Source: Rhodospirillales bacterium CG15_BIG_FIL_POST_REV_8_21_14_020_66_15 (GTDB lineage: Bacteria; Pseudomonadota; Alphaproteobacteria; Rhodospirillales; Casp-alpha2). From it: a stretch of DNA of 64,000 nt. Under the pieces are notes generated by a model that saw only the letters and a program-made list of their open reading frames with translations, did no database searches and was not told the DNA's origin. Below, piece after piece: positions 31,169 through 42,500 of this stretch. The stretch lies in NCBI GenBank assembly GCA_002781745.1, contig PFFW01000102.1, forward strand, positions 1 to 64,000, in the 5' to 3' direction. The position numbers and the translations under genes were made by a program. Position 1 is the stretch's first letter. Each line of letters begins with the position of its first letter.

Positions 31169-31973
31169 CGATTTCCCTCAACCAGTCGACGATGGCGTCG
31201 GCGACCTCGACCCAATCGGCCTCGAGCATCACCGCATGGCCCATGTCCTCGAAGATATGCGCCTGGGTGCCGAGGAACGCCGCCGTGCCGTAGACGAAGG
31301 CGGGCGGAATCAGATTGTCGCGTCCGGCCCCCAGCACCAGGACGGGCTTGCCGCGCAGTCCCGCCAGGGGTGGGACGACGACGGCGTGCAGCTCAATCAC
31401 CGCGCGGCGGCTTTCCATCTGGAACCTGGGCATCAGGCGGGCCGAGACGTCGCGCGGCATGTGGTCGTTGAAGATCGCCTGGTGCAGGGTATCCAGACCG
31501 TTCAAGGGGGCGCCGAAGGATTCGATGCGCGCGATCTCCCAGACCAGCATGGGCCGGGAAAGCGCAAGGGCGACAGACGGTCCCGCCAATCCCGTGGGCG
31601 GGACCGAAGACATCAACACGGCCGCCGCCACCTCTCGTTCCAAGGCCACACGCTGGGCGACGAAGCCCCCCATGGAATGGCCGATCAGGACCGGCGGGCG
31701 CGTCAGGGAATCGACGACCTGGACCACCGCGTCGACGAAATCCTGGATGCCGACTTCGTGAAGCCGCGCATGGTCGGGCATGCCCTTGCGCCCGGGCAGG
31801 TTCACCGCCTGGCAGGAAAAGCCCTGATCGGCGAAGTAGTCCAGGAAATGCTCGGCCCAGGTCCAGGCTCCCGCGAAGGCGCCGTGGATGAAGACGAGCG
31901 GAGCATGTTCGGATTCCTCGGGGACCGGCCCCACCCGCAGAACGCGTTGGCCGGCACCGGGCGCATGTGCCAT
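31161..31973 (-). CDS. alpha/beta hydrolase
   Basis: 'PLVFIHGAFAGAWTW', nucleophile 'LIGHSMGGFVAQ'; small overlap with the ABC1 kinase gene. Confidence 0.88.
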   Translation of the reverse strand: MAHAPGAGQRVLRVGPVPEESEHAPLVFIHGAFAGAWTWAEHFLDYFADQGFSCQAVNLPGRKGMPDHARLHEVGIQDFVDAVVQVVDSLTRPPVLIGHSMGGFVAQRVALEREVAAAVLMSSVPPTGLAGPSVALALSRPMLVWEIARIESFGAPLNGLDTLHQAIFNDHMPRDVSARLMPRFQMESRRAVIELHAVVVPPLAGLRGKPVLVLGAGRDNLIPPAFVYGTAAFLGTQAHIFEDMGHAVMLEADWVEVADAIVDWLREIDV

Positions 31974-31976
31974 TGC

Positions 31977-33812
31977 CTAGAGTTCCCGCTCCAGTTCGTC
32001 GACGAAGCCAGACAGCATGGACAGCCCGCGATGCCAAAAGTCCGGGTCAGACGCGTCGAGCCCGAAGGGTGCCAGCAGTTCCTTGTGCCGCAGCGTGCCG
32101 CCGGCCCGCAGCATATCCAGGTACTTGGCCTGGAACCCCGGATGGCCGCCCTGGAACACGTCATAGAGCGAGTTCACCAGGCAGTCACCAAAGGCATAGG
32201 CATAGACGTAGAACGGCACGTGGACGAAGTGGGAGATGTAGGCCCAATAATGCTGGTACTCCGCGTCGAAATGGAAGGCCGGGCCCAGGCTTTCCGATTG
32301 CACCTCCAGCCATATCTCGCCCAGCCGTTCGGGCGACAGTTCGCCCCGGGCGCGCTCGGCGTGGACCTTGGTCTCGAACATGTGGAAGGCGACCTGGCGG
32401 ACCACCGTGTTGACCATGTCCTCGACCTTGCCGGCCAGCATCACGCGGCGCCGCGCCGGGTCCGTTTCCGCCGCCAGCATGGCGCGGAAGGTGAGCATCT
32501 CGCCGAACACCGACGCGGTCTCGGCCAGGGTCAAGGGCGTGTCGGCCAGCAGGTTGCCCTGGGGCGCGGCCAGCACCTGGTGTACGCCGTGCCCCAATTC
32601 GTGCGCCAGCGTCATGACGTCGCGCGCGCGGCCATGGAAGTTCATCAGGATGTACGGATGCGCCGACGGCACCGTGGGATGGGCGAAGGCGCCCGAGTCC
32701 TTGCCCGCTGTCGGCGGCGCGTCGATCCAGCGCCTGTCGAAGAACCGTCTTGCGATGTCGGCCATGTCGGGGGCGAAGCCGCCATAGGCCGTGAGCACGG
32801 TATCCCGCGCCTCGTCCCAGGTGTACTTGCGGTCGGCGGCTTCGGGCAGCGGCGCGTTGCGGTCCCAGTATTCCAGCCTGTCGACCCCGAACCACCTGGC
32901 CTTCAGCGCGTAATAGCGGTGCGACAGCTTGGGAAAGCTTTCGCGCACGGCGGTTACGAGCGCGTCGACGACCTCGTCCTCCACCTGATTGGCCAGATTG
33001 CGGTAGGACACGGGGCGCTTGTAGCCGCGCGACTTGTCGTCGATGGCCTTGTCCTTGACCAGGGTGTTGTAGGTCAGGGAGAACAGCTTGATGTTGTCGC
33101 CAAGGCCCTTGCCGACGGCCTTGGCGGCACGCATGCGCAGTTCGCGATCCGGCTCGTTCAGCTTGTTGAGCGCGCCCGACAGCGTCAGGTCCTCGCCGTC
33201 CACGGGGAACCGCATGCCCGCCAGCGTCTCCTCGAACAGGCGGTTCCAGGCGGCGGCCCCGGTGACGTGGCGTTCGTGAAGCGCCTGTTCCAGTTCGTCG
33301 GAAAGCTGATAGGGCCGGAAGGCGCGCAGGTCGCGCAGCCAGGGTGCATATCGGGAAAGCGCGGCGCTTTCCGTCTTCTGAGCCTCCAGGCGCGCGTCGT
33401 CGATGCGGTTGAGTTCCAGCGTGAAGAACAGGGTCAGGGTCGAGATGTCGGTGACCCGTTCCTGCATGGACTGCTGGAAGCGCGCACTGGCGCCGTCCTC
33501 CATGTTCTCGGCGAATTTCAGGCCGGCGAAGCTCATGATCCGGCCCAGGCGTTCGCCGATCTCCTCGTATTCCTGGATCGCCTTGCCCAGATCCTCGCCC
33601 GGCAGTTCCGCCAGGCGGCCCTTGTAGGCCGCGGAAAAGGCCACCGCCCGTTCCTGGGCCCAGGCCAGGTCCGCCTCGACGGCGGGATCGCCGGTCCCCT
33701 TGTAGAGGTCGGCCAGGTTCCAGCGCGGCAAGTCGCCCGCCTGGACCGCCCCGGCGGCCCCGGTGTCGGGGGCGCGGGGGACGGCGGGCTCGGCGGGGCG
33801 GGTATCGGTCAT
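31977..33812 (-). CDS. pepF: oligoendopeptidase F, M3 family
   Basis: 'VMTLAHELGHGVHQVLA' (HExxH), M3 architecture. Confidence 0.92.
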   Translation of the reverse strand: MTDTRPAEPAVPRAPDTGAAGAVQAGDLPRWNLADLYKGTGDPAVEADLAWAQERAVAFSAAYKGRLAELPGEDLGKAIQEYEEIGERLGRIMSFAGLKFAENMEDGASARFQQSMQERVTDISTLTLFFTLELNRIDDARLEAQKTESAALSRYAPWLRDLRAFRPYQLSDELEQALHERHVTGAAAWNRLFEETLAGMRFPVDGEDLTLSGALNKLNEPDRELRMRAAKAVGKGLGDNIKLFSLTYNTLVKDKAIDDKSRGYKRPVSYRNLANQVEDEVVDALVTAVRESFPKLSHRYYALKARWFGVDRLEYWDRNAPLPEAADRKYTWDEARDTVLTAYGGFAPDMADIARRFFDRRWIDAPPTAGKDSGAFAHPTVPSAHPYILMNFHGRARDVMTLAHELGHGVHQVLAAPQGNLLADTPLTLAETASVFGEMLTFRAMLAAETDPARRRVMLAGKVEDMVNTVVRQVAFHMFETKVHAERARGELSPERLGEIWLEVQSESLGPAFHFDAEYQHYWAYISHFVHVPFYVYAYAFGDCLVNSLYDVFQGGHPGFQAKYLDMLRAGGTLRHKELLAPFGLDASDPDFWHRGLSMLSGFVDELEREL

Positions 33813-33899
33813 GGCTTGCATCCCTTCGGGGCATCCGTAATGTTCTCCCAGGATATAGAGTGGTTGCGGGTCAACGACAACCTGGGGGAACGATCAGCG

Positions 33900-35687
33900 A
33901 TGACCAGTTATGCTTGGCCGAACTTGGCCGCCATGTTCTACGCCCAGGCCGGTGAACTGGGCGACCGGCCATTCCTGTGGGAGAAGTCGGGCGGCGCCTA
34001 CTGGCCGCTGACCTGGGGCGAGACGGCGACGCGGGTCTCGCGCCTTGCGCGCGGGCTGCAGGGGCTGGGGGTCAAGCCCGGCGATCGGGTCGTCCTGGTT
34101 TCGGAAAACCGCGCCAACTGGCTGATCGCCGACGTCGCCATCATGACCGCGGGCGCCATCACCACGCCGGCCTATGTCACGAATACCGAGGCCGACCACC
34201 TGCACATCCTGGAGGATTCGGACGCCGTCGGAGTCATCGTCTCGACCAAGCGCCTGGCCGACCGCCTGTTCCCAGCCGCGCATCGGGCGGATTCCTGCAA
34301 GTTCGTAATCACCATGGAGCCGGTGACGATCTCCCAGGCGCTCAGCTTCGACCTGCATAATTGGGATGACGTGCTGGTCAACGGCCGGGACGGCCATGAC
34401 AATCTGGTGGAAACGGCGAATCGCTGGAGCCCCGACGACACCGCCTGCATCATCTATACCTCCGGCACGGGCGGAAAACCCAAGGGCGTGATGCTGTCGC
34501 ACAAGGCGATCCTGCACAATGTCGAAGGGGCGACGGACGCGCTCCGCGAATTGGGGCTGGGGGCCGAGGTGTTCCTGTCGTTCCTGCCGCTCAGCCATTC
34601 CTATGAGCACACGGCCGGCCAGTTCTTCCCCATGTCCATAGGCGCCGAGATTTATTACGCCGAGGGAGTCGAGCACCTGGTCACCAACATGGCCGAGGTC
34701 CGGCCCACCATCATGACCGCAGTACCGCGGCTTTACGAAAGCATGCGCGCGCGGATCGAGCGCGGCGTCGAGACCGCCGGCGGCACCAAGGCGAAACTGT
34801 TCCGCAAGGCTCTGGAGCTGGGCACCAAGCGCTATCGCGCGCCGGCGAGCCTGTCCCTTTTCGAGCGCATCGCGGACGCCGTTCTGGACCGCCTGGTGCG
34901 TTCCAAGGTCAAGGCCCGGTTCGGCGGGCGGCTGAAGGCGCTGGTGTCCGGCGGCGCGCCCCTGAACCCGGACGTCGGCATCTATTTCACGGCGCTGGGG
35001 CTGCGCATCCTGCAGGGCTACGGCCAGACGGAATCGGCCCCGGTGATCAGCGTCAACAGGCCGCGCAAGGTGAAGATGCACACAGTGGGCCCGCCCGTGA
35101 AGAACACGAAGGTCAGGATCGCCGGCGACGGCGAGATCCTGGTGCAGGGCGACCTGGTCATGCAGGGCTACTGGCGCAACGAGGACGCGACCAACGATGC
35201 GATCAAGGGCGGCTGGCTGCACACGGGCGACGTCGGCCACCTGGACGAGGACGGCTGTCTGGTCATCACCGACCGCAAGAAGGACATCATCGTCAATTCG
35301 GGCGGCGACAACATCGCGCCGCAGCGGGTCGAGGGCGTCATCATCCTGGAACCCGAGTTCGCCCAGGCCATGGTCCACGGCGACAAGCGCCCGCACCTGG
35401 TGGCCTTGGTGGTGCCCGACCTGGACTGGCTGAAGGACTGGGCGGCCGACAACGGCAAGGCGGCCTCCCTTAAGGAACTTGCCGGCGATGCGGACCTCCA
35501 CAAGGCTCTGGCGGCAGCCATCGAACGCATCAACGGCAGGCTGAACACCATCGAGAAGGTGCGCCGGTTCATCGTCGCCGACGAGCCGTTCACGGTCGAC
35601 AACGAGCAGATGACGCCGACGCTCAAGGTAAGGCGGCACGTCATCCGGCGGGTCTACGGCGAGCGTCTGGAACGGCTGTACGGCTAG
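33900..35687 (+). CDS. long-chain fatty acid--CoA ligase (FadD15-like)
   Basis: 'IIYTSGTGGKPKGVMLSHKAIL', 'GYGQTESAPVISVN', 'DRKKDIIVNSGGDNIAP'; start chosen downstream of the artefactually long ORF. Confidence 0.9.
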   Translation: MTSYAWPNLAAMFYAQAGELGDRPFLWEKSGGAYWPLTWGETATRVSRLARGLQGLGVKPGDRVVLVSENRANWLIADVAIMTAGAITTPAYVTNTEADHLHILEDSDAVGVIVSTKRLADRLFPAAHRADSCKFVITMEPVTISQALSFDLHNWDDVLVNGRDGHDNLVETANRWSPDDTACIIYTSGTGGKPKGVMLSHKAILHNVEGATDALRELGLGAEVFLSFLPLSHSYEHTAGQFFPMSIGAEIYYAEGVEHLVTNMAEVRPTIMTAVPRLYESMRARIERGVETAGGTKAKLFRKALELGTKRYRAPASLSLFERIADAVLDRLVRSKVKARFGGRLKALVSGGAPLNPDVGIYFTALGLRILQGYGQTESAPVISVNRPRKVKMHTVGPPVKNTKVRIAGDGEILVQGDLVMQGYWRNEDATNDAIKGGWLHTGDVGHLDEDGCLVITDRKKDIIVNSGGDNIAPQRVEGVIILEPEFAQAMVHGDKRPHLVALVVPDLDWLKDWAADNGKAASLKELAGDADLHKALAAAIERINGRLNTIEKVRRFIVADEPFTVDNEQMTPTLKVRRHVIRRVYGERLERLYG

Positions 35688-36313
35688 GCGGACAGTCCGC
35701 CCGACTGCGGCCACAGCGACGCCGGGTCGAAGATCGCCGGGAACCAGGCCTTGCCGTCCTCCACCGCCTCTTCCAGGAGCGAGAAATAGCTCGGCCAGGT
35801 CGGCAGGATGCGGGCCTCGACCTCGCCCGCCTCGAAGCTCATCTGGGCTTCGAACTTGGCCGCGACCTTCTGCATCTTCCGGTTTTCCGCCAGGCACAGC
35901 ATGTACACCCGGTCGATGCAGCGGTTGCGCGCGATGGTGAGGACGCGGCGCAGCAGTTCCGTGCCGACGCCCGCGTTCTGCCACGGCCCTTCGACGGAGA
36001 ACGCGACCTCGGCCATGATGCGGGGCACCATGCGCACACGGACCAGCTCGCCGACACCCCGCAGTTCGCCGTCGATGAAGGCGCCGACGACCACGGCGGC
36101 CGACCAGTCCAGCCGCCCGCAGTAATCGTCGATCGCCGCCTCCGTCACGCCGCCCCAGAACCGCAGGTGGCGGTCATGGGGCTCCAGCCGTTTGAGGTGC
36201 CCGGCCAGAAGTTCCGTGTCGGCCGCCGTCAGCTTGCGATAGACGGGCGGCGCGGCGAACGGCGCAGGCGCCGTCATGCCGGCGGGCTTGGCGTCTTCTA
36301 TGTTGGTGGTCAT
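35684..36313 (-). CDS. GNAT family N-acetyltransferase
   Basis: 'AEVAFSVEGPWQNAGVGTELLRRVLTIARNRCIDRVYMLCLAENRKMQKVAAKF'. Confidence 0.88.
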   Translation of the reverse strand: MTTNIEDAKPAGMTAPAPFAAPPVYRKLTAADTELLAGHLKRLEPHDRHLRFWGGVTEAAIDDYCGRLDWSAAVVVGAFIDGELRGVGELVRVRMVPRIMAEVAFSVEGPWQNAGVGTELLRRVLTIARNRCIDRVYMLCLAENRKMQKVAAKFEAQMSFEAGEVEARILPTWPSYFSLLEEAVEDGKAWFPAIFDPASLWPQSGGLSA

Positions 36314-36510
36314 GGAAGACCTTCCTTTCAGCCGGGCCACCCATGTGGCCCGCGCAAAAGCGTCTTCCCCCTGAAACTCAAACAAGTGAGCACAGGGAAA
36401 CATATGGGCGCACGATGCTGCACTGCAATATCGATTGCGTTAAATTCTTCAAACGGTTGGAACAGGCCCTTTGCGTCGCGGTATAAAATCCGCCGAACCC
36501 GGCCGCATTC

Positions 36511-37344
36511 CTATTCCAGGTCGAACCCGTGGGCGCGGATGAAATCCCCGAAATCCGCCCGTTCCCGCTTGGCGAGGCGGCGCGCCGTGTTCTCGGTCCA
36601 GCCGTAGTCGTCGGAGATGCCGAAATCGTCCTTGTGCATCTGCCTTTCCGGTGGGATGGGCTGGAGCCGGTTGCGCCGGGCGTCATAGGCGCGCAGGTCC
36701 TCCTCCAGGTTCGCATCGTCGTAGGTCCCATGATGAACCACCACCGAGGGCGGCAGGCGCAGCGTGAAGCGGCCGTCGTCCGTGGGATAGCCCAGCGTCA
36801 GCCCGGACACGGGAAACACGCCCTTGGGCAGGCCGAGAAGGCTGCAGACCTCGGCCGTGTGGGCCCGCACGGCCGAGATGGGACAGCTGCCCAGCCCCTT
36901 GAAGTCGGCCGCCGTGATAAAGGCCATCATGGCGAGGGCCGCGTCCACCGCGGCGTTCATGAAGGTGTCGAGGGTGTTGTTGACGTGCTCCTTGCCGCGC
37001 AGCTCGGCGATGCGCTGGCCCCGGTGCATGTCGGCGCAGAACACCAGAAAGCGAGACGCATCGGCGATCCAGGGCATGGAGCCAATCATGTCCGAGAGGG
37101 CGCGCTGCTGGTCCTTGTCCGTGACGACGATGGAATACTGCTGCAGGTCCGACTTGGCCGGCGCCGACTGGGCCGCCGCCAGCAGGGTCTCCAGCAGGCC
37201 GTCGGAAACCTCTTCCCGTCCGTAGCGGCGGCACACCCGGCGTCCGATCATGCGCGCCACGGGTTCGTCCAGCAGAAGGTCCGTATCCTCGAACCGGGGG
37301 TTGAGGCCGAACCGGCCGAGGAACAGGTCGTTTCTGAACGGCAT
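36511..37344 (-). CDS. nitroreductase family protein
   Basis: 'RRVCRRYGREEVSDGLLETLLAAAQSAPAKSDLQQYSIVVT', 'GLGSCPISAVR...LLGLPKGVFPVSGLTLGYP'. Confidence 0.88.
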   Translation of the reverse strand: MPFRNDLFLGRFGLNPRFEDTDLLLDEPVARMIGRRVCRRYGREEVSDGLLETLLAAAQSAPAKSDLQQYSIVVTDKDQQRALSDMIGSMPWIADASRFLVFCADMHRGQRIAELRGKEHVNNTLDTFMNAAVDAALAMMAFITAADFKGLGSCPISAVRAHTAEVCSLLGLPKGVFPVSGLTLGYPTDDGRFTLRLPPSVVVHHGTYDDANLEEDLRAYDARRNRLQPIPPERQMHKDDFGISDDYGWTENTARRLAKRERADFGDFIRAHGFDLE

Positions 37345-37366
37345 GATGCGTCTCCTTCTTAAATCC

Positions 37367-38272
37367 TCAGGCGTCCACGCCCAGGAACGGCGCCAGTCCG
37401 GCCCAGACGGCGTCGGGCGCCTCCTCGGCCAGGAAATGGCCGCAGTTGAGCGGCCCGCCCCGCACGTCGTCGGCCCATTCGCGCCAGATATCGAGGGCCG
37501 AAGTCGCCCCGTCGGTAGTCGGCCCACCCGATTTCCGGGCGCTGCCCCAAAGGGCGAGCACCGGGCATTGCAGCTTGCGGCCCGCCGTCAGGTCGGCGCG
37601 GTCCAGGTCGTCGTCGACGGTGGCGCCGGCGCGGTAGTCCTCGCAGTTGGCGCGGATCACCTCGGGCCTGCGGTGGGCGCGCTTGTAGTCCTCGAGCGCC
37701 CCGTCGGCGAAAGCCGACATGTCCGCCGACCAGCTTTCCAGCAGCCAGGTCAGCCAGAAATCGGGATCGTGGCCGATCAGGGATTCCGGCCGGGGCGCCG
37801 GCTGCGCCAGGAACAGCCAGTGGAACGAGCCCATGGCCCAGGTCCTGTTGGCGCGCTGCCACACGCTGCCCGTGGGCACCACATCGAGAGAGCACAGCCG
37901 TTCGACCTTGTCCGGGAAGTCCATGGCCATGCGGTGGCCGACGCGCGCACCCCGGTCGTGGCCGACCACGGCGAAGCCGTCGTACCCCAGGTCCGCCATG
38001 ACCTTGACCAGGTCGCGGGCCATGGCGCGCTTGGAATAGGGGGCGTGGCTGTCGTCCGACGGCGGGCAGGAACTGTCGCCGTAACCGCGCAGGTCCGGGC
38101 AGATGACGCGGTGCGTCCTGGCCAGCCGCGGCGCCAGGTGGCGCCAGATGATGTGGGTCTGGGGATAGCCGTGGACCATCAGCACGGCAGGCGCGCCGTC
38201 GGGGCCTCCAGCCCGCAGGTTGATCTCGGCCCCGTCGCCCGCCATGCGTGTCTGCGTGAAGCCCTCGAACAC
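37367..38272 (-). CDS. alpha/beta hydrolase, haloacetate/fluoroacetate dehalogenase-like
   Basis: 'VVGHDRGARVGHRMAMDFPDKVERLCSLDVVPT', 'HWLFLAQPAPRPESLIGHDPDFW', 'CGHFLAEEAPD'; GTG start inferred. Confidence 0.75.
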   Translation of the reverse strand: MFEGFTQTRMAGDGAEINLRAGGPDGAPAVLMVHGYPQTHIIWRHLAPRLARTHRVICPDLRGYGDSSCPPSDDSHAPYSKRAMARDLVKVMADLGYDGFAVVGHDRGARVGHRMAMDFPDKVERLCSLDVVPTGSVWQRANRTWAMGSFHWLFLAQPAPRPESLIGHDPDFWLTWLLESWSADMSAFADGALEDYKRAHRRPEVIRANCEDYRAGATVDDDLDRADLTAGRKLQCPVLALWGSARKSGGPTTDGATSALDIWREWADDVRGGPLNCGHFLAEEAPDAVWAGLAPFLGVDA

Positions 38273-38288
38273 GGCCCGGCCTCCTAGC

Positions 38289-39266
38289 TCAAACCCCGTG
38301 ATAGTCCTTGTACCAGTCGACGAAGCGGGGAATGCCCTGGTCGATGGGGGTGACGGGATTGAACCCGAAGTCGCGGATCGAGGCGTCGATGTCCGCATAG
38401 GTTTCCGGCACGTCGCCCGTCTGCAGGGGCTGGAAGTCGATCGTCGCCCTGCGCTGCAGGGCCTCCTCCAGCACCTGGATGAAGCGCATGAGTTGTTCCG
38501 AGCGGTTGTTGCCCAGGTTGTAAAGCCGGTGCGGCGTGCCGTCGGGACCGCTCGGCGCGGTGCCCAGCACGCCCAGGACGCCGCCGACGATGTCGTCGAT
38601 GAAGGTGAAGTCGCGGCGCATCTCGCCGTTGTTGAACACGGGGATCGGCTCGCCGGCGATGATCTTCTTGGTGAAGATGTAGGCCGCCATGTCGGGCCGG
38701 CCCCAGGGCCCGTAGACCGTGAAGAAGCGCAGCCCCGTCAGCGGCAGGCCGTACATGCGGGCATAGCTCTCCGACAACAGCTCCATGGACCGCTTGGTCG
38801 CGGCATAGAGCGATACCGGATGGTCTACCGGGTCCTCGACCGAGAACGGCAGCTTGGTATTGGCGCCGTAGACCGAGGACGAGGACGCATAGACGAAATG
38901 CTTCAGGTTCTTGAGCCTGCGCGCGGCCTCCATCAGCACCAGGTGGCCGTCCACGTTGGACCGCGTATAGGCATAGGGATTGATCAGCGAGTAGCGCACG
39001 CCCGCCTGCGCCGCCAGATGGATGACCCGGTCGATGTCGCCGTGGCGGGCGAAGGTCTGCTCCACGGCATCGCGGTCGGCGATGTCGGCACGCACCATGG
39101 AGAACCCTTCGTGGGCCAGAAGGCGCGCGGCCCGGTTCTCCTTCAGGGTCACGTCGTAATAGTCGTTGAAGTTGTCGACGCCGATCACCCGCTCGCCCCG
39201 CGCCAGCAGCGCCTGCGCGGTATGGAAGCCGATGAAGCCGGCCGCGCCGGTAACCAGAATGCTCAT
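38289..39266 (-). CDS. NAD-dependent epimerase (UDP-glucuronate 4-epimerase type)
   Basis: 'MSILVTGAAGFIGFHTAQALLARGERVIGVDNFNDYYDVTLKENR', 'ASSSSVYG', 'YAATKRSMELL'. Confidence 0.9.
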   Translation of the reverse strand: MSILVTGAAGFIGFHTAQALLARGERVIGVDNFNDYYDVTLKENRAARLLAHEGFSMVRADIADRDAVEQTFARHGDIDRVIHLAAQAGVRYSLINPYAYTRSNVDGHLVLMEAARRLKNLKHFVYASSSSVYGANTKLPFSVEDPVDHPVSLYAATKRSMELLSESYARMYGLPLTGLRFFTVYGPWGRPDMAAYIFTKKIIAGEPIPVFNNGEMRRDFTFIDDIVGGVLGVLGTAPSGPDGTPHRLYNLGNNRSEQLMRFIQVLEEALQRRATIDFQPLQTGDVPETYADIDASIRDFGFNPVTPIDQGIPRFVDWYKDYHGV

Positions 39267-39551
39267 GAACGGACCGTTCCCTGACCTTGACCGCAGCCGG
39301 TATAGCCGCTTGGGAATCAAAAATCACGGGCCAATCGCCGCCCGGCGGCAGAAACCGGTTCCGCGGCAAAGAATATTTCCGCGCCCTCGTCCGGGCGCGC
39401 CAGGGCATGACGCGCAAGCGCCGTTTCGCGCCACAAAATTACGATTTTCGCCCGCCGGATTGCAGGCGCACCCGCCATCCCGTAACGTTGTTCGAGAATG
39501 CCGCCCGGTCCGGCCCGGACCGAAAACCGGTGGCGCAATGGGAAGAAACCG

Positions 39552-42500
39552 GTGAAGCTTCGCAGCGTCAGCCTGGATGACAAGTACGGCCTTTCCGAGG
39601 GCCGCGTGTTCCTGACCGGGACGCAGGCCCTGGTGCGCCTCAACCTGATGCAGCGCCAACGCGACCTGGCGGCCGGCCTGAACACGGCGGGCTACGTCAC
39701 CGGCTATCGCGGCTCGCCGCTCGGCGGCATCGACCGCGAGTTCGGCCGCGCCAAGCGCTTCCTCGACGGCCACCACGTGAAGTTCCATCCCGCCGTCAAC
39801 GAGGACCTGGCCGCCACGGCGATCTGGGGCACGCAGCAGGTGGGCCTGTTCGAGCGCGCGAAATACGACGGCGTGTTCGGCATGTGGTACGGCAAAGGGC
39901 CCGGCGTCGACCGCTCGGGCGACGTGTTCCGCCACGCCAACATGGCCGGCACCGCGCCGAACGGCGGCGTGCTGGTGATGGCCGGGGACGACCCGGCCTG
40001 CAAGTCCTCGACCGTGCCGAGCCAGTCCGAGCACGCCCTGATGGACGCCAACATCCCGATCCTCAACCCCATCGACGTGCAGGACCTGCTCGACCTCGGG
40101 CTCTACGGCTGGGCCATGTCGCGCTTTGCCGGCGTCTGGGTCGGCGTCAAGTGCATCACCGACAACGTCGACACCTCGGCCAGCATCGACGTCTCGCCCG
40201 ACCGGGTGAGGATCGTCCTGCCGGAATTCGAGATGCCGCCGGGCGGCCTGCACATCCGCTGGCCCGATCCGCCCCTGGAGCAGGAAGAGCGCCTGCACCG
40301 CCACAAGCTCTACGCCGCCCTCGCCTTCGCGCGGGCCAACAGGCTGGACCGCGTGATGCTGGATTCGAGCAAGCCGCGCTTCGGCATCGTCTCCACCGGC
40401 AAGGCCTATCTCGACACCCTGCAGGCGCTGGAGGACCTGGGCATCGGCACGGCCGAGGCCGAAGCGATCGGCCTGCGTCTCTACCGCGTCGCCATGCCCT
40501 GGCCGCTGGAACGCGAGGGGGCGCGCCATTTCGCCGAGGGGTTGGAAGAGATTTTGGTCGTCGAGGAGAAGCGCGCGGTCATCGAGAACCAGCTGAAGGA
40601 ACAGCTCTACAACTGGCGGGCCGACGTGCGGCCCCGGGTGGTCGGCAAGTTCGACGAAAAGGGCGAGTGGATCCTGCCCTCGGCGGGTGAACTGACGCCC
40701 GCGCGCATCGCCCGCGTGATCGCGGCGCGCATCCGCAATTTCCACATTTCGGAAGCGGTGGAAAAGCGCCTTCGCTTCCTCGAGGAGAAGGAACGGATCC
40801 TCGAGCGCGCGGTGCCCTCGATCAAGCGCATCCCCTATTTCTGCGCCGGCTGCCCGCACAACACGTCGACCACCGTGCCGGAGGGCATGGAGGCCGCCGC
40901 CGGCATCGGCTGCCACTACATGGCGATCTGGATGCCCGGGCGGCGCACGGCGACCTTCACCCACATGGGGGCCGAGGGCGCCAACTGGATCGGCCAGGCG
41001 CCGTTCACCGAGCGCGAGCACATCTTCGTCAACATCGGCGACGGCACCTATTTCCATTCCGGCATCCTGGCGATCCGCGCCGCCGTGGCGGCCAAGGTCA
41101 ACGTGACCTACAAGGTCCTCTACAACGACGCCGTCGCCATGACCGGCGGCCAGCCCATGGACGGGCCGCTCGACCCCGCGCGCATCTCGCGCCAGGTGCG
41201 GGCCGAGGGGGTGGAGCGCGTGGCCGTGGTGACGGACGAGCCCGGCAAATACCCGCCGGGCACGGAATTCGCCCCCGGCACCACCATCCGCCACCGCGAC
41301 GACCTGGACCGGGTGCAGCGCGACCTGGCCGCGTGGCCGGGGGTGTCGGTGCTGATCTATGACCAGACCTGCGCCGCCGAGAAACGCCGCCGCAGGAAGC
41401 GCCACACCTTCCCCGACCCGCCCCGCCGCGTCTTCATCAACGAGGCCGTGTGCGAGGGCTGCGGCGACTGCGGCGTCGTCTCCAACTGCGTCGCCATCGT
41501 GCCGAAGGAGACCGAACTGGGCCGCAAGCGCGCCATCGACCAGAACGTCTGCAACAAGGACTACACCTGCCTCAAGGGCTTCTGCCCGTCCTTCGTCACC
41601 GTGCACGGCGGCGGCCTCGCCAAGGGCGCCGACCCGCGAAGTCCCGACGCCGACAATATCGGTTCGGGCGCTCCCTTCTCCGTGCTGCCCGACCCGGCCC
41701 TGCCCGATACCGCCCGGGCCTACAACGTCTGCGTCACCGGCATCGGCGGCACCGGCGTGGTGACCATTTCGGCGCTGCTCGGCATGGCGGCGCATGTGGA
41801 CGGCAAGGCGGTGACGGTACTCGACGTCGCCGGCCTGGCGCAGAAGAACGGCGCCGTCTACGCCCATGTGCGGGTGGCCGACGACGCGGACGCGCTGAAC
41901 GCCGTGCGCATCGCCGCCGGGGGTGCCGACCTTCTGCTCGGCGCCGACATGGTGACCTCGGGCGGGTTCGAGACCCTGGCCAAGCTGGACCCGGCGCGGG
42001 CGCGCGCCGTGGTCAACGCCCGGCGCACCATGACCGCCGACTTCACCAACCTGCCGGACCTGGAATTCCCCGACGCCGAGCTGCACCGCGCCATCGCCGA
42101 CGCGACGGCCGAGGCCGCCTTCGTCGACGTGACGCATCTGGCGCGCCGGCTCATGGGCGACACCATCGCCGCCAACATCATGCTGCTGGGCTTCGCCTAT
42201 CAGAAGGGCTGGCTGCCGGTTTCGGCCGCCGCCGTCGAACGCGCCATCGAACTGAACGGCGTGGCGGTGGACTTCAACAAACAGGCCTTCGCCTGGGGCC
42301 GCCGCGCCGCCCACGACCCGGCGCTGGCGCACAAGCTCGCGGGCGGGCACGCCGACGACGAGGCCTCGCAGGCCTTCGACCTGGATGCCTTCATCGAACG
42401 CCGCATGGCGGACCTGACCGCCTATCAGGACGCGGCCTATGCGGCCAGGTACGTGAAAGCGGTGGACAGGGTGCGCGCCAGGGAGGCGGCCCTCGGCGCG

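Noticed and set aside
29228-31471. 747-aa plus-strand ORF spanning the CTAG hairpins
   Set aside because: Antisense shadow of the YbjQ and ABC1-kinase genes; composition is a GC artefact
31092-33899. N-terminal ~935 codons of the 1531-aa plus-strand ORF
   Set aside because: Antisense to the alpha/beta hydrolase and pepF; only the part from about 33900 is a real acyl-CoA ligase
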